Shown in pieces: positions 9,259 through 18,963 of a stretch of DNA of 64,000 nucleotides; the stretch's first letter is position 1, and the number at the start of each line of letters is the position of its first letter. A program made the translations under genes and the position numbers. Under the pieces are notes generated by a model. That model was given only the letters and a program-made list of their open reading frames with translations, did not search any database and was not told the origin of the DNA. Source of the stretch: Paenibacillus sp. FSL K6-3182 (GTDB lineage: Bacteria; Bacillota; Bacilli; Paenibacillales; Paenibacillaceae); assembly GCF_037976325.1 (NCBI RefSeq), contig NZ_CP150265.1, forward strand, positions 6,588,501 to 6,652,500. Direction: 5' to 3'.

Positions 9259-12200
9259 TTACTTGTTGTAAATGGCATACATAATAACTGCTGCTTCCGC
9301 ACGGGTTGTATAACCAAGCGGGTTAAGCTTAGCGCCATCGCCCTTCACAATGCCGTTCGCTACGAGAAGAGCAGCACTGTCCGTTGCATAAGCTGCTAGC
9401 TGCTTCAAATCGGTGAACGATTTCAATTGCTCCGAGCTTCCTGCTTGCAGCTTTTTGCCAGAAATATTTAACGCTCTTGCTGTCATCGCGATCATTTCTT
9501 GCCTTGTAATGGAGGCATTCGGATCAAACGTACCGTCCGCACGGCCAGTTACTACGCCAAGCTTCTTCGCAATGGCAACCGCATCATAATAATAAGAACC
9601 TTTTGCCACATCGGTAAATTGACTATCATACGCAGCATTAAGACCTAAAGTTTTCACGAGCAGGGTAATAAAATCTGCCCGCTTCACATTTTGAGCTGGA
9701 GCGTATGCTTTATCCGATATGCCGTTGATGACGCCTTTTGCCGACATAACCTTAATCGCTTGTTGCGCCCAAGGATATTTGCCAAGATCGTCAAACGTTT
9801 TGCTTACGAATACTACGCCATACGTACTGAAATGATTTACTGTGAAAAGCACAGCACCTTGCGATTTATCATACTTGCCGCTTGGCACTGCAATCACTTT
9901 ACCTGCTGCGTCGAAATACCACACTGTAATTTGCTCGCTGCTCGCCAGCTCATCAGCTGTTGGAGTATAACTAAGCGATACGTTTACAGCAGCTTCTGGA
10001 TTGCTCCATTCCACTTTAACGCCGTCAACGTAGAGATTCAGCTCAACCGCAGGACGGCTGCCGATGGCTGCTCTCGCTTCTTCGCTAAGCTTTGTTTTAT
10101 CGATGTTCGCAATCACAATGGACACGTTTTTCCCATCCGAAGGCAGTGATTTCAACATATGGCTTGGTACAACAATCGTACCCGTACCTGTCTGAATTTC
10201 ATACTGTACCGACAGCTTAGCCTCGCTAATAGTCCCTTTAGGCAATTGCACCTCGTAGCCATTAGCTCCATTTACACTCGGTACTTTAATTATAATGGTT
10301 TGAACGGTACCATTATTTCCTTCTACTGATTTCAAAGCTTCGTCGATAAGCGTTTGGCTTATCGCAGTTTTACCAAGTCCGCTAGCCGTGTCCATGACCG
10401 GAGTTGGTGCCGGTATTGTGCCCTTTCCACTCGGAGGCGTCGTAGGAGCTGGCGTTACAGCTGGCCCCGTCGGTGACGTCGGTGTTGGTGTTGGCTCCGT
10501 TGGTGTCGTCGGCGTTGGTGTTGGCGTTGGTGTCGTCGGCGTTGGTGTTGGCGTTGGTGTTGGCTCTTCCCCTGGCGTAATAATATACGTAAATGGTGCA
10601 ACAAAGCTGTCCTTCATTCCTGCTTTAATCACGATCGTGCGGAGCACTGTCAGCTCCGAGAGCTTAAGCTCTCCTTTGTACAATTGCCCGTTTGTACTGC
10701 TAGGCAGCGATCCATCTGTTGTATAGTAAATGGCAGCCCCTTCTGTAGCAGTCGTTAAAGCAACCGTTTTGGTTCCTTTGTAGGCTCCAGCTTTCAGCGA
10801 AGCAGTCGGAAGCGCTGTGGTACCTGTAATTTGCGTAACCGCTTCAGTCTGCTCAAGCGTGATCCAATCCAGGTTTGCCCCATCATTATTGCTAGTAAAT
10901 TGAATCGTTTGTATGCCTTCTGCAAGCTCTACAATGCCAGAAGCCTCCGCATATTTATCCCATCCACCACTTGCTCCTAGCGGCGTAGTAGACAACTTTT
11001 GCCCATTCACGGACAACGTTCCACTCACGCCTGCTTGCGGCGTTGCATAACGGTAGGTCACTTTGTAGAAGCTCGATTTTGCGATATTAACGTCAAAATA
11101 AAGCGAGCCTGCTGCCGCGATAAAACCTACGTTTTTGAATAACAGCGTTTGTCCGTCCATATTGCTTTGAACAGCAGCCGCATCCGCATGGGTGTAGCTT
11201 TCCGCTTCAATTTTCATAGCACCGCTTTGATCCATTACCTGTACAACATACGGCTCAAATTTAATCCCTCTAAGCTCGTAGCCGGATGCTCCAGCCAGAA
11301 TACGAAGCTTTTGGTCACCTTCAATGAGATCAATGACAATTCGCATTTCAACGACCTGGTTGTAAAGGTTTGGTACGTTAATCGTTTTCCGAACAGCGCC
11401 ATCTTGCGCCTCCAGCACGATGCCATTCACAGCTTGGCCGCCAGATGTAGCCTTAAAGGTTGCAACATAGGAACCAGTAGCTGGCACGTGCACCAAATAA
11501 TCGGCATAATCGCCCGCATCAATTTGAGTTAGCCTGCTCGCGCTTCCTGTTCCAGACACTGCGAATCCTTTTAATCGATTGAAATGATCCAATGAATCAA
11601 GGGACAAAAGATTTACTGGCTCCTTCACATTTTCGGTTCCAAGCAGCACTGCCTTAGCGTTTAACGCCGTACCTCCTGTTGAATCATCGTAGGCTTGCAG
11701 TGGAACGTTAACCTGCAGATCTAGTTCATTATAGTAAACGGTTCCGCTCCAGTTCAGCGTAAGCTTCACTCGATTAGGGCTGAGAAGCTCCGCCGAGCGC
11801 AGTGATACGCCTCCTTGCGAGGTCGCCGCTCCCGACACGGTTATCGCTCCAAGCTGGCTCTGTACGAATGTACCGCCAGCAAGGGTAACGATTAGCTCCT
11901 TGCCATTTACGTCATAAGCAATCTGAGTCTCTGACAAGGATAACGACTCCGCATCATCAATAGCCTTAATGATAACTTTAGAGCTCATCGTCTTACCGGT
12001 ACTTCCAGAAGCAGCTTCATATGTGCTGGCTGTTACCGTAACGGTACGATCAGAGTCATAGTCTCTAGTCGCCCCTCCTCCTAAGGTAAGCTTAGCCATA
12101 TGGTCATCAACACGATAAACGCTGTCTACAACCGTTCCCGCATACCCTTCGATGGACCAATTGGAGGAAGTCAGCTCCTCTTTATACGTGTCATTAAGCA

Positions 12201-15200
12201 GCTGGACAAAAATATGGCTTCCAGCCTCTGCACCTTCTGTTACGGCTGAAGCATCTGCGATAATAGCAGGCCCAACCGCAATGGCATTCAAGTTGAAGCC
12301 TTGATCAACGATTCGAACTCTTAACGTATGAACACCTTCAGTCAGAGCAACTGTATCTGAAGCCATTGCCCAAGCATCCCAGCTCTCGCTGTTTGGAAGC
12401 TCAGTCGTTTTCAGTACATTTCCTCCTAGTGAAAGCTCTGCTTTCGCTCCGTCATAGGTCGTCGAATATTGATACGTAATACCGTAGTTTCCATCCGCCG
12501 GAACCTGCACCTCATATTCCATCCAATCATTCGGATCGGCATAGCTGACCGCTGATCCGTTTACGAGTACATTAAAGGCAGATGTGAATTTACTCGCCTC
12601 TATAGATGCGGGAAGTGAAATTGCTGCCTTATCCGCCTTCGTGAACGCAATACTTCTAACATTGAAGTCGTTTTTACTCACTTTCATCGTTAATTTATGC
12701 GCACCCTCTGGAAGCATAACGCGCTCGCGGCGATTAGCGAAGTACTCCCACTGGTACGTCGTCTGATTGATCGGCAGTGACACAAGCGGCTGGCCATCCA
12801 GTTCAAAGCTAACCAGACCATCCGTTTGAAAGCCAGCAATCGCCAGATCGAGTTCATACTCGCCTGCTTCTGCCACATTTACAACATAATCGAACGAAGC
12901 TGTTCCATTTGGTGCAAAAGAACCTAAGTATCCGTTCGGATTAATCTGGAACTCGCCTTCTGCTGAAGCAAAGCGCGTAGCGTCAATCGTTGCTGGAACG
13001 TTTGTTATTTGCGTACGATTCCAGCGATAGGTTGCTGCTGATTTGGCTGGAATGACCACTTCAATTTGAAGTCCATCAACTATCATTTTAAATGGCTGCG
13101 GGTCACTCGTTTGGTTGATGACAACCGTTACAATTTCTTTGCCGTCTGGGCTTGCAAACGCAACGTTGGTTACTGTCGCAGCCGAGCCGTAATTGCTATC
13201 GATTCGCACATAACCAGGCTTCACGAATTTTGTAAACTGCCCCATCAAATAATATTCCGGCAGCAGCCAGTAGTGATCTGGATTCGAGGAATCCTGTACA
13301 ACTGGGGTCGGATCAGGAATGCCTACCCATTGATGGGATGAAATATCGCTGTCCAGCATCGTAACCCAGCTGTTATAGCTTTTGGCATAGTTGCGGAAAT
13401 ATTGTGCGATGCGGTCAGCGCCCGTTGTACCCCATACCGCACGCTCCGTTAAATACACGCTTTTCTGCGGGAACAGCTTTTGAAGCTCCGTCATCATGGA
13501 CAGCTCGCCGCCATAATCGTGGAACGCCGTTCCTTCTATGGCGTCATAAGCTCCTTCAACGGAATTGCCAAGAATTTGCGCTGGATAAGCCATCGTATCG
13601 CCAGGATTGTGGTCGAACATCCATAGCTTTACACTTTTGATTTTTGCATTGCTATTCTGATCTAGCTTCGCCCGCAGCAGCTTGGCTAGACGTGACGCTT
13701 GCTGCCATGACATCGCTGTACTTGGATAATCAATTTCGAGCAGCGGCTCATTTTGCAGCGTCATGCCTTCAAAGTAGATGCCATGCTCAGCGTAAGCCTC
13801 TAAAAATTTCACATAATAATCTGCAAGCACAGGAAGATATTCTTCCTTCACTTGACCTCTTACCATGCTGCCCGTTGTTTTCATCCAGCCTGGAGGGCTC
13901 CAAGGCGATGCAAAAAATTGAACATCGGGATTAATCGCTTGTATTTTCTTAACGGTTGGAATGATGCCAAAATCAATATCCTTCTGAATGGAAAATTTCT
14001 TAAGCTCAACGTCCGTTTCACCTGCAGGCAAATCATCGTACGAATAAAACTTTTGCGCTGTAAAATCGGAGGTTCCGATCGTTAGGCGAATCAAGCTCAT
14101 GCCGATGCCGTTATCCTTGTCGATCAATTGGCGAAGCAGCTCTGTCTGCTTCTCCGGAGACATTTTCACAAGATTATGAATCGTCGCTTCTTCCATGGAC
14201 GAACCGATTCCCAGCATCGTTTGATACTTTTTATCCGGATTTATCGTAATCGTTGTCGCTTTGCTGTTATCTGGAATGGTAAAATCTAAATTCGTCTGCT
14301 GCTCCAGCTTCTTATCGCCAGCTTGAGAACGATCTGCATAATACCATTTGCGGTCACCCGCATCACGTTCACTGGAGATCCATGCCTCAACAGCTCCGCT
14401 AATAAGGGCTGGCTGTTCGCCGCCTCCATTACCTGGATCAGTGCCACCACCACCGCCGCCAGCTGGAACATCGCCTGTACGCGTAAACTCTACCCAGTTA
14501 AAATTAATGTCTCCGGCAATAAACTCAAGCCTCAGCTTTTGAATGCCAGCTTGGCTTAGCACGATATTATCGACGCTGGCCGTTTGCCAGCTTTGCCAGC
14601 CTCCTGTGGAGCCTACGTTCAACGTACCAAGCGTCGCTCCCGCTTCGCTCTTAATCTTAATCCCCGTTGCACCGCCGTTGCCAGCATAGCGGAAATCGGC
14701 TTTATAGGTACCGGGTTCGCTCACTTTCACCCTATAATCCAGCCATGCGCCGCCGGACGTCCATCCAATATTTTTGCCGCCGCCAATGTCCTGCGTGTCC
14801 TCTGTATTCAATCCGCTGCTCTTCGCATCGAACGCTTCCGCCTCGACCTTGCCCGGGATAGGCAGTGAAGGCTTCTCTGGTTCTACAGGTTTGCTCGGCA
14901 GATCAGGCGTAGCCTGCCCGCTCGTCAAGCCGTATCCGATAGGAAACAGCAAATTCGGACTGGCATCGGTCATAATTGGATAATTATTCGTTACATAAAA
15001 TGGCCATTTAATCGGGTTTTTCCCTTTAAACGGTTTGCCCCCAATCAGTACATCAGCCACGCCTTGACCTTCCGTACCTGGAAGCCATGCTGCGACAAGC
15101 GCATCCCAGTCACCCAGTTGATCCGCTATCGTAAGCGGGCGTCCTGATACAAGAACAACAACGAGTGGAATGTTCGGATCAGCTGCACGAATATTTGCAA

Positions 15201-16818
15201 TCGTTGCGAGATCCTCTTCGTCGAGATTTAGGCTCGTACGATCTCCATTCGTTTCTGCATAAGGCGTTTCGCCTACAACAGCAATAGCTACGTCATAACC
15301 AGCAGCGCCGCGGCCATGCTTGTTGTACGTTACCGTCTTCGCGGCTCCTGCAACCTCTTTAAGCCCTTCATAGATTGTCGTTCCGGTCGTAATCGCCCCG
15401 GATGCTCCCTGCCAAGTAATCGACCAGCCGCCAGATTGGTTACCGATATCGTTTGCATTTTTACCTGCTACGAAGATTTTGTCCATATTCTTCAGCTGAG
15501 ACATAATCGGTGAACCGTTCACCTCATCGTTCTTCAGAAGAACGAGCGACTCCGCCGCTGCTTGACGCGCAAGCGCACGATGCTCAGATGCACCGAAATA
15601 GCCTGCCAAATCCGTATCTGTCTTTGGATTCTCAAATAGACCAGATGAAATTTTCACCTTCAAAATACGGAGGACTGCATCATTAATACGCTCTTCCGTA
15701 ATGCTGCCATCCTTAACAAGACTAATTAAATGCTCAAGGCTGGCTCTCCAGTCACCCGTCAGCATGAACATATCTACACCTGCATTAACGGATGCTTTCA
15801 GCTGATCTTTCAAGCCGCTGACTGCTTTGCCGTCTTGATCACGCGTGATTTGCTGAATCGCGTTATAATCCGAAATAACAAAACCTTTAAATCCAAGCTC
15901 ACCCTTCAGCACATCCGTAAGAAGCCGCTTATTCGCATGCATCTTAAGGCCTTGAATGCTATGGTAAGATGCCATTACCGTTTGTACACCTGCATCAACG
16001 GCAGCTTTGTACATCTCTAAATCACTTGCAATGAGCTGATCCTCTGTGTACTTCGTTATATTCCCTTGGTTAACGCCGTTATCCGTATAGCCTTCACCTA
16101 AAAAATGCTTCGCAGCGCCAACGACATGTTTCGTCTGACTGCGCTCCGCAGCTGTTTCTCCTTGCAGCCCTTGAATGTATGCTGCACCCAGTACCTTGGA
16201 TATCGCTTGATTGCCGCTGTATCCTTCATAGGTCCGACCCCATCGAATATCCTGCGGGGCTGCAATCGTCGGCGCAAAATCCCAATTTGCTCCGGTTGCG
16301 CGTATTTCCTTTGCTGTCGCGGCGCCGATTTTTTTCACCAGCTCAGCATTATTCGCTGCACCCAAACCGATATTATGCGGGAACAAGGTTGCTCCCTTCA
16401 CATTGTTATGTCCGTGTACTCCATCCACGCCATACAGCAGCGGAATCCCAAGACGCGTAGAAAGCGCGCCATCCTGATAGCCGTCTATAAGCGTCTGCCA
16501 ATTTTCACGCGTGCTGTCCTGCTGCTTGCCGTTCGGGAACGAACCGCCGCCGCTAAGCACCGAGCCGATAAAATATTGCCTTACTTCCTCAGGTGTAATA
16601 TTCGACTTCTCTGGCTGTATCATTTGTCCTGCGCGCTCTTCTAGTGTCATCCGGGCAAGCAGATCCGCCGCCCTTGCATCAACGCTTTTAGATGGGTCCA
16701 AGTACGTCGGCAATCCCCCATTTGACTGCGCCAAAGGCGCTGCTCCTACTGAAAGCAAGCTCGTCATTAGCGATATGACCAGCAGCATCGCCGTCATCAT
16801 CGACATTTTTCTTTTCAA
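9259..16818 (-). CDS. Giant secreted GH3-CBM6-GH30-CBM6 glycosidase with SLH anchor
   Basis: 2519 residues. TTG start with GGGGAGGG upstream; signal peptide about 1-27. Domains: GH3 beta-glucosidase-like about 40-650 (nucleophile D317 in 'GFVISDYNAI', C-domain 'GETPYAETNGD'); CBM6 657-780; GH30 795-1270 (acid/base E1024 in 'LQNEP', nucleophile E1125 in 'YLTERAVWG'); two CBM6-like modules 1274-1515; an Ig-like stretch 1516-1740; two more CBM6-like modules 1743-1990; a chitobiase C-terminal-like module 1992-2080; a Thr-Pro linker 2083-2135; an unnamed domain 2140-2330; three SLH repeats 2340-2519. SLH domains tie proteins to pyruvylated wall polymer. GH3 plus GH30 suggests cell-bound cleavage of beta-glucan (beta-1,6 or beta-1,3), possibly fungal wall, but substrate is inference. 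A perfect cre upstream predicts carbon catabolite repression. Confidence 0.92.
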   Translation of the reverse strand: MKRKMSMMTAMLLVISLMTSLLSVGAAPLAQSNGGLPTYLDPSKSVDARAADLLARMTLEERAGQMIQPEKSNITPEEVRQYFIGSVLSGGGSFPNGKQQDSTRENWQTLIDGYQDGALSTRLGIPLLYGVDGVHGHNNVKGATLFPHNIGLGAANNAELVKKIGAATAKEIRATGANWDFAPTIAAPQDIRWGRTYEGYSGNQAISKVLGAAYIQGLQGETAAERSQTKHVVGAAKHFLGEGYTDNGVNQGNITKYTEDQLIASDLEMYKAAVDAGVQTVMASYHSIQGLKMHANKRLLTDVLKGELGFKGFVISDYNAIQQITRDQDGKAVSGLKDQLKASVNAGVDMFMLTGDWRASLEHLISLVKDGSITEERINDAVLRILKVKISSGLFENPKTDTDLAGYFGASEHRALARQAAAESLVLLKNDEVNGSPIMSQLKNMDKIFVAGKNANDIGNQSGGWSITWQGASGAITTGTTIYEGLKEVAGAAKTVTYNKHGRGAAGYDVAIAVVGETPYAETNGDRTSLNLDEEDLATIANIRAADPNIPLVVVLVSGRPLTIADQLGDWDALVAAWLPGTEGQGVADVLIGGKPFKGKNPIKWPFYVTNNYPIMTDASPNLLFPIGYGLTSGQATPDLPSKPVEPEKPSLPIPGKVEAEAFDAKSSGLNTEDTQDIGGGKNIGWTSGGAWLDYRVKVSEPGTYKADFRYAGNGGATGIKIKSEAGATLGTLNVGSTGGWQSWQTASVDNIVLSQAGIQKLRLEFIAGDINFNWVEFTRTGDVPAGGGGGGTDPGNGGGEQPALISGAVEAWISSERDAGDRKWYYADRSQAGDKKLEQQTNLDFTIPDNSKATTITINPDKKYQTMLGIGSSMEEATIHNLVKMSPEKQTELLRQLIDKDNGIGMSLIRLTIGTSDFTAQKFYSYDDLPAGETDVELKKFSIQKDIDFGIIPTVKKIQAINPDVQFFASPWSPPGWMKTTGSMVRGQVKEEYLPVLADYYVKFLEAYAEHGIYFEGMTLQNEPLLEIDYPSTAMSWQQASRLAKLLRAKLDQNSNAKIKSVKLWMFDHNPGDTMAYPAQILGNSVEGAYDAIEGTAFHDYGGELSMMTELQKLFPQKSVYLTERAVWGTTGADRIAQYFRNYAKSYNSWVTMLDSDISSHQWVGIPDPTPVVQDSSNPDHYWLLPEYYLMGQFTKFVKPGYVRIDSNYGSAATVTNVAFASPDGKEIVTVVINQTSDPQPFKMIVDGLQIEVVIPAKSAATYRWNRTQITNVPATIDATRFASAEGEFQINPNGYLGSFAPNGTASFDYVVNVAEAGEYELDLAIAGFQTDGLVSFELDGQPLVSLPINQTTYQWEYFANRRERVMLPEGAHKLTMKVSKNDFNVRSIAFTKADKAAISLPASIEASKFTSAFNVLVNGSAVSYADPNDWMEYEVQVPADGNYGITYQYSTTYDGAKAELSLGGNVLKTTELPNSESWDAWAMASDTVALTEGVHTLRVRIVDQGFNLNAIAVGPAIIADASAVTEGAEAGSHIFVQLLNDTYKEELTSSNWSIEGYAGTVVDSVYRVDDHMAKLTLGGGATRDYDSDRTVTVTASTYEAASGSTGKTMSSKVIIKAIDDAESLSLSETQIAYDVNGKELIVTLAGGTFVQSQLGAITVSGAATSQGGVSLRSAELLSPNRVKLTLNWSGTVYYNELDLQVNVPLQAYDDSTGGTALNAKAVLLGTENVKEPVNLLSLDSLDHFNRLKGFAVSGTGSASRLTQIDAGDYADYLVHVPATGSYVATFKATSGGQAVNGIVLEAQDGAVRKTINVPNLYNQVVEMRIVIDLIEGDQKLRILAGASGYELRGIKFEPYVVQVMDQSGAMKIEAESYTHADAAAVQSNMDGQTLLFKNVGFIAAAGSLYFDVNIAKSSFYKVTYRYATPQAGVSGTLSVNGQKLSTTPLGASGGWDKYAEASGIVELAEGIQTIQFTSNNDGANLDWITLEQTEAVTQITGTTALPTASLKAGAYKGTKTVALTTATEGAAIYYTTDGSLPSSTNGQLYKGELKLSELTVLRTIVIKAGMKDSFVAPFTYIITPGEEPTPTPTPTPTTPTPTPTPTTPTEPTPTPTSPTGPAVTPAPTTPPSGKGTIPAPTPVMDTASGLGKTAISQTLIDEALKSVEGNNGTVQTIIIKVPSVNGANGYEVQLPKGTISEAKLSVQYEIQTGTGTIVVPSHMLKSLPSDGKNVSIVIANIDKTKLSEEARAAIGSRPAVELNLYVDGVKVEWSNPEAAVNVSLSYTPTADELASSEQITVWYFDAAGKVIAVPSGKYDKSQGAVLFTVNHFSTYGVVFVSKTFDDLGKYPWAQQAIKVMSAKGVINGISDKAYAPAQNVKRADFITLLVKTLGLNAAYDSQFTDVAKGSYYYDAVAIAKKLGVVTGRADGTFDPNASITRQEMIAMTARALNISGKKLQAGSSEQLKSFTDLKQLAAYATDSAALLVANGIVKGDGAKLNPLGYTTRAEAAVIMYAIYNK
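10471..10563. repeat. Low-complexity hexamer repeat coding the Thr-Pro linker
   Basis: GGCGTT/GGTGTT units repeated in tandem; on the minus strand they encode the (TP)n linker between the carbohydrate modules and the C-terminal part of the giant glycosidase. Such tracts are prone to length change by slippage. Confidence 0.9.
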
Positions 16819-16915
16819 ACCAAACCCTCCCCATAACTATAATTGTCGTCTCACGGCATATCCCTTCTTAATTGAAATGGACAGCTGTAGACGAGATTAC
16901 TTACAAGTATAAAAT

Positions 16916-16929
16916 TGAAAACGATTTCA
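16916..16929. promoter_or_regulatory. cre site (CcpA operator) of the GH3-GH30 gene
   Basis: TGAAAACGATTTCA matches the consensus TGWAANCGNTNWCA at every defined base. It lies about 100 bases upstream of the start codon, in the 5' region of the giant glycosidase gene, as expected for glucose repression. Confidence 0.85.
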
Positions 16930-16974
16930 TAATATGAGTCATTTTTAAGATGATGTGCGTTGTTTTTTGTATAA

Positions 16975-16988
16975 TATAATCGATTTCA
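16975..16988. promoter_or_regulatory. Possible second, weaker cre site
   Basis: TATAATCGATTTCA; read on the minus strand TGAAATCGATTATA, one mismatch to the cre consensus, 46 bases beyond the first site. Two spaced sites would allow cooperative CcpA binding. Confidence 0.4.
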
Positions 16989-17081
16989 AAAATACATCGT
17001 CTCTCCTTCTATAGTTCATCCTATTTCCTTTTCATTCAACGATCTAATCTAACAGCATAAACAGACAATTTACCGCAAAAT

Positions 17082-17111
17082 TTGCTAAATGACCCCAATT
17101 AAATCTACAAT
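17082..17111 (+). promoter_or_regulatory. Predicted promoter of the TerB-like gene
   Basis: -35 TTGCTA at 17082-17087 and -10 TACAAT at 17106-17111 with an 18-base spacer; the start codon follows 41 bases later. Confidence 0.5.
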
Positions 17112-17152
17112 AGAATAATAAGATTTAAATTCACTCTAGGAGGCTGAGCTAA

Positions 17153-17599
17153 ATGAGCTCTTTCAAATCATGGCTGCAAACAAGTAAGCAAGGACTAACC
17201 GATCAGGTTAAAAAATTTAAAAATAAAGAATTCCTAGATGCGGTAGTAGCTGGCTGTGCGATTGTAGCAGCAGCAGACGGTTCCGTAGACTCCAATGAAA
17301 AACAAAAAATGGCCGGCTACATAGGCCGCAGCGAAGAATTAAAAGTTTTTGATATGAGTGATGTGATTAACCGTTTCAATCACTTTGTAGGCAATATGGA
17401 GTTTGACGCGATGATTGGCAAGCAAGAGGCGCTTAAAGCGATTGCCAAATTCCGCAGCAAACCAGATGTTGCTCGTGTAATCGTTGGTGTGTGCAGCGCA
17501 ATCGGAGCAGCAGACGGCGATTTCGATATGAAGGAACAAGCTGCTGTGCGTGACATCTGCAATACCCTTGGACTTAATCCAAGTGAATTCAGTCTTTAA
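17153..17599 (+). CDS. TerB family tellurite resistance-like protein
   Basis: 148 residues, ATG preceded by CTAGGAGG. All-helical TerB fold is suggested by the two similar segments 'AVVAGCAIVAAADGSVDSNEKQKMAGYI' and 'VIVGVCSAIGAADGDFDMKEQAAVRDI', each with the acidic AADG-x-(F/V)D motif that binds metal in TerB proteins. Cytoplasmic, no membrane segment. It is transcribed away from the large Ter module (19204-30900) but lies only 1.6 kb from it, and TerB is part of the same Ter stress system in other bacteria, so a shared function is likely. Single-gene unit with its own promoter and terminator. Confidence 0.9.
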   Translation: MSSFKSWLQTSKQGLTDQVKKFKNKEFLDAVVAGCAIVAAADGSVDSNEKQKMAGYIGRSEELKVFDMSDVINRFNHFVGNMEFDAMIGKQEALKAIAKFRSKPDVARVIVGVCSAIGAADGDFDMKEQAAVRDICNTLGLNPSEFSL

Positions 17600-17611
17600 T
17601 AGCAAACCAAA

Positions 17612-17660
17612 CAAAAGAACCTCCAAAGCCACTGCAACAGTGGATCTGGAGGTTCTTTTG
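17612..17660. terminator. Bidirectional terminator between terB-like and tdk genes
   Basis: CAAAAGAACCTCCA pairs with TGGAGGTTCTTTTG, with an inner CCACTG/CAGTGG stem; A-run and T-run on either side serve both convergent genes. Confidence 0.95.
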
Positions 17661-17678
17661 TACTATTATTACCTCTGC

Positions 17679-18269
17679 TTACGCATTGCGAAAAGCTTCA
17701 TTATAGCAGCGTCTGCATACAGGCTTATAATCCTCGTTGCCGCCAATCTGGATTTGCGCACCTGCATTCATCGGCTGTCCGTCATTATAGCGTATAACCA
17801 TCGTTGCTTTCCGATCACAGAACCAGCAAATGGTTTTAATCTCTTCAATTTTATCCGCCTGCACGAGCAGGTTATAGCTGCCCTCAAATAATTGATTTTG
17901 AAAATCGTTTTTGAGTCCAAACGCCATTACCGGGATGTTAAGCTCATCCACGACTTGTGTAAGCTCCAAAATATGATGTTTCTTCAAAAACTGCGCTTCA
18001 TCTACGAGTACGCAATAAATTTTGGATGGTGCAGCTCCTGCAACGAAGCTTTTCACACTTTCAAAAAGGTTGGTATCCTCTTGAACCGGAATGGACTCCC
18101 GCTCGAACCCTACACGAGAACCTACACGATCCACTCCGCCTCTTGCGCTTACCGATGGTGAATAAATAAGAACCTGCTTGCCTTGCTCTTCATAATTGTG
18201 AGCCACTTTAATGATTTCGAAAGATTTACCGCTGTTCATTGTTCCATATTTGTAATAAAGCTGTGCCAA
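17679..18269 (-). CDS. tdk: Thymidine kinase, E. coli-type
   Basis: 196 residues. Phosphorylates thymidine to dTMP with ATP (pyrimidine salvage). I start it at the TTG giving '[16 protein letters not shown]' because GGAGGAG stands six bases before it and this N-terminus aligns with E. coli Tdk ('MAQLYFYYSAMNAGKS'); a seven-residue longer ATG form has no ribosome binding site. Walker A is G9-S16, Walker B 'VLVDEAQFL', and the Zn-binding pairs are 'CWFC' and 'CRRC'. The nucleoside loop '[14 protein letters not shown]' also follows the enterobacterial type rather than the B. subtilis type, which begins 'GSMFSGKSEELIRR'. Confidence 0.95.
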   Translation of the reverse strand: MAQLYYKYGTMNSGKSFEIIKVAHNYEEQGKQVLIYSPSVSARGGVDRVGSRVGFERESIPVQEDTNLFESVKSFVAGAAPSKIYCVLVDEAQFLKKHHILELTQVVDELNIPVMAFGLKNDFQNQLFEGSYNLLVQADKIEEIKTICWFCDRKATMVIRYNDGQPMNAGAQIQIGGNEDYKPVCRRCYNEAFRNA

Positions 18270-18322
18270 CCTAATCTCCTCCAGAACCATTCAGTGCTTC
18301 TATTATACAGGAAGTGACTCCG

Positions 18323-18889
18323 TTATTGTATCGCTTGGAGCCTTGTTTTCGCTTCCCCATATGTTTTGACAATTTGTTGAATTTTCTGGAATTCCGGGTC
18401 GGTTGGACCTAGATCAGCCATGAACATTCGGTGCAATATTTGATTATAAAGATTTTGACGCGATTCAATCATTTGTACCTCGAGCCGAATAAGATCCTCT
18501 AGGTCATTTTCTTCAATTAACTGTTCGATATTGATTTCTTCTGGCTTGGAAGAACGCTCTTCGTCAAAGATCAGGTCCGAACCGCGCCCTATACGAGGAA
18601 GCGCTTCGTACTCCACCTCTGTCTCCTGCTGCTGTCCAAGCGGAATGGATGTATTCAGCTCGGAAAGAAGAATGCCTTCTTTCGCCAACATCACTTGAAA
18701 AGGTTTATGCTGGATCAAATCTGCTATGACAAGCCTGCTCATATCTTTATTGCGAATCAAAGAGGAATCAAAAGGATGAAGGACCCATTGCTGGTCTCGA
18801 TTGAACAGATTAAAAGTAAACCACTCACCGCCATAGATGAACCGTACATTAATATTTGACTCCGAAATAATTTCATAGGTAAACTCCAA
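18323..18889 (-). CDS. Hypothetical protein
   Basis: 188 residues from the TTG giving 'MEFTYEIISESNINVRF'; GGAGG stands eight bases upstream, whereas the alternative GTG three codons earlier touches the Shine-Dalgarno sequence. No domain recognised. The N-terminal half looks beta-rich, the C-terminal half acidic and helical, ending in a run of hydrophilic heptad-like residues. No signal peptide or membrane helix. It precedes tdk by about 50 bases on the same strand and may be co-transcribed. Function unknown. Confidence 0.75.
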   Translation of the reverse strand: MEFTYEIISESNINVRFIYGGEWFTFNLFNRDQQWVLHPFDSSLIRNKDMSRLVIADLIQHKPFQVMLAKEGILLSELNTSIPLGQQQETEVEYEALPRIGRGSDLIFDEERSSKPEEINIEQLIEENDLEDLIRLEVQMIESRQNLYNQILHRMFMADLGPTDPEFQKIQQIVKTYGEAKTRLQAIQ

Positions 18890-18963
18890 TTGGAACACCT
18901 CCGATCAGCCAGTATAATTCATCCTATTATACCAAATCAGAGGTGAACACAAACAGCGATGCT

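Noticed and set aside
10388..10726. Valine/glycine-rich plus-strand frame and CRISPR-like periodicity
   Set aside because: Antisense of the Thr-Pro linker of the giant glycosidase; six-base periodicity without spacers is not a CRISPR array.
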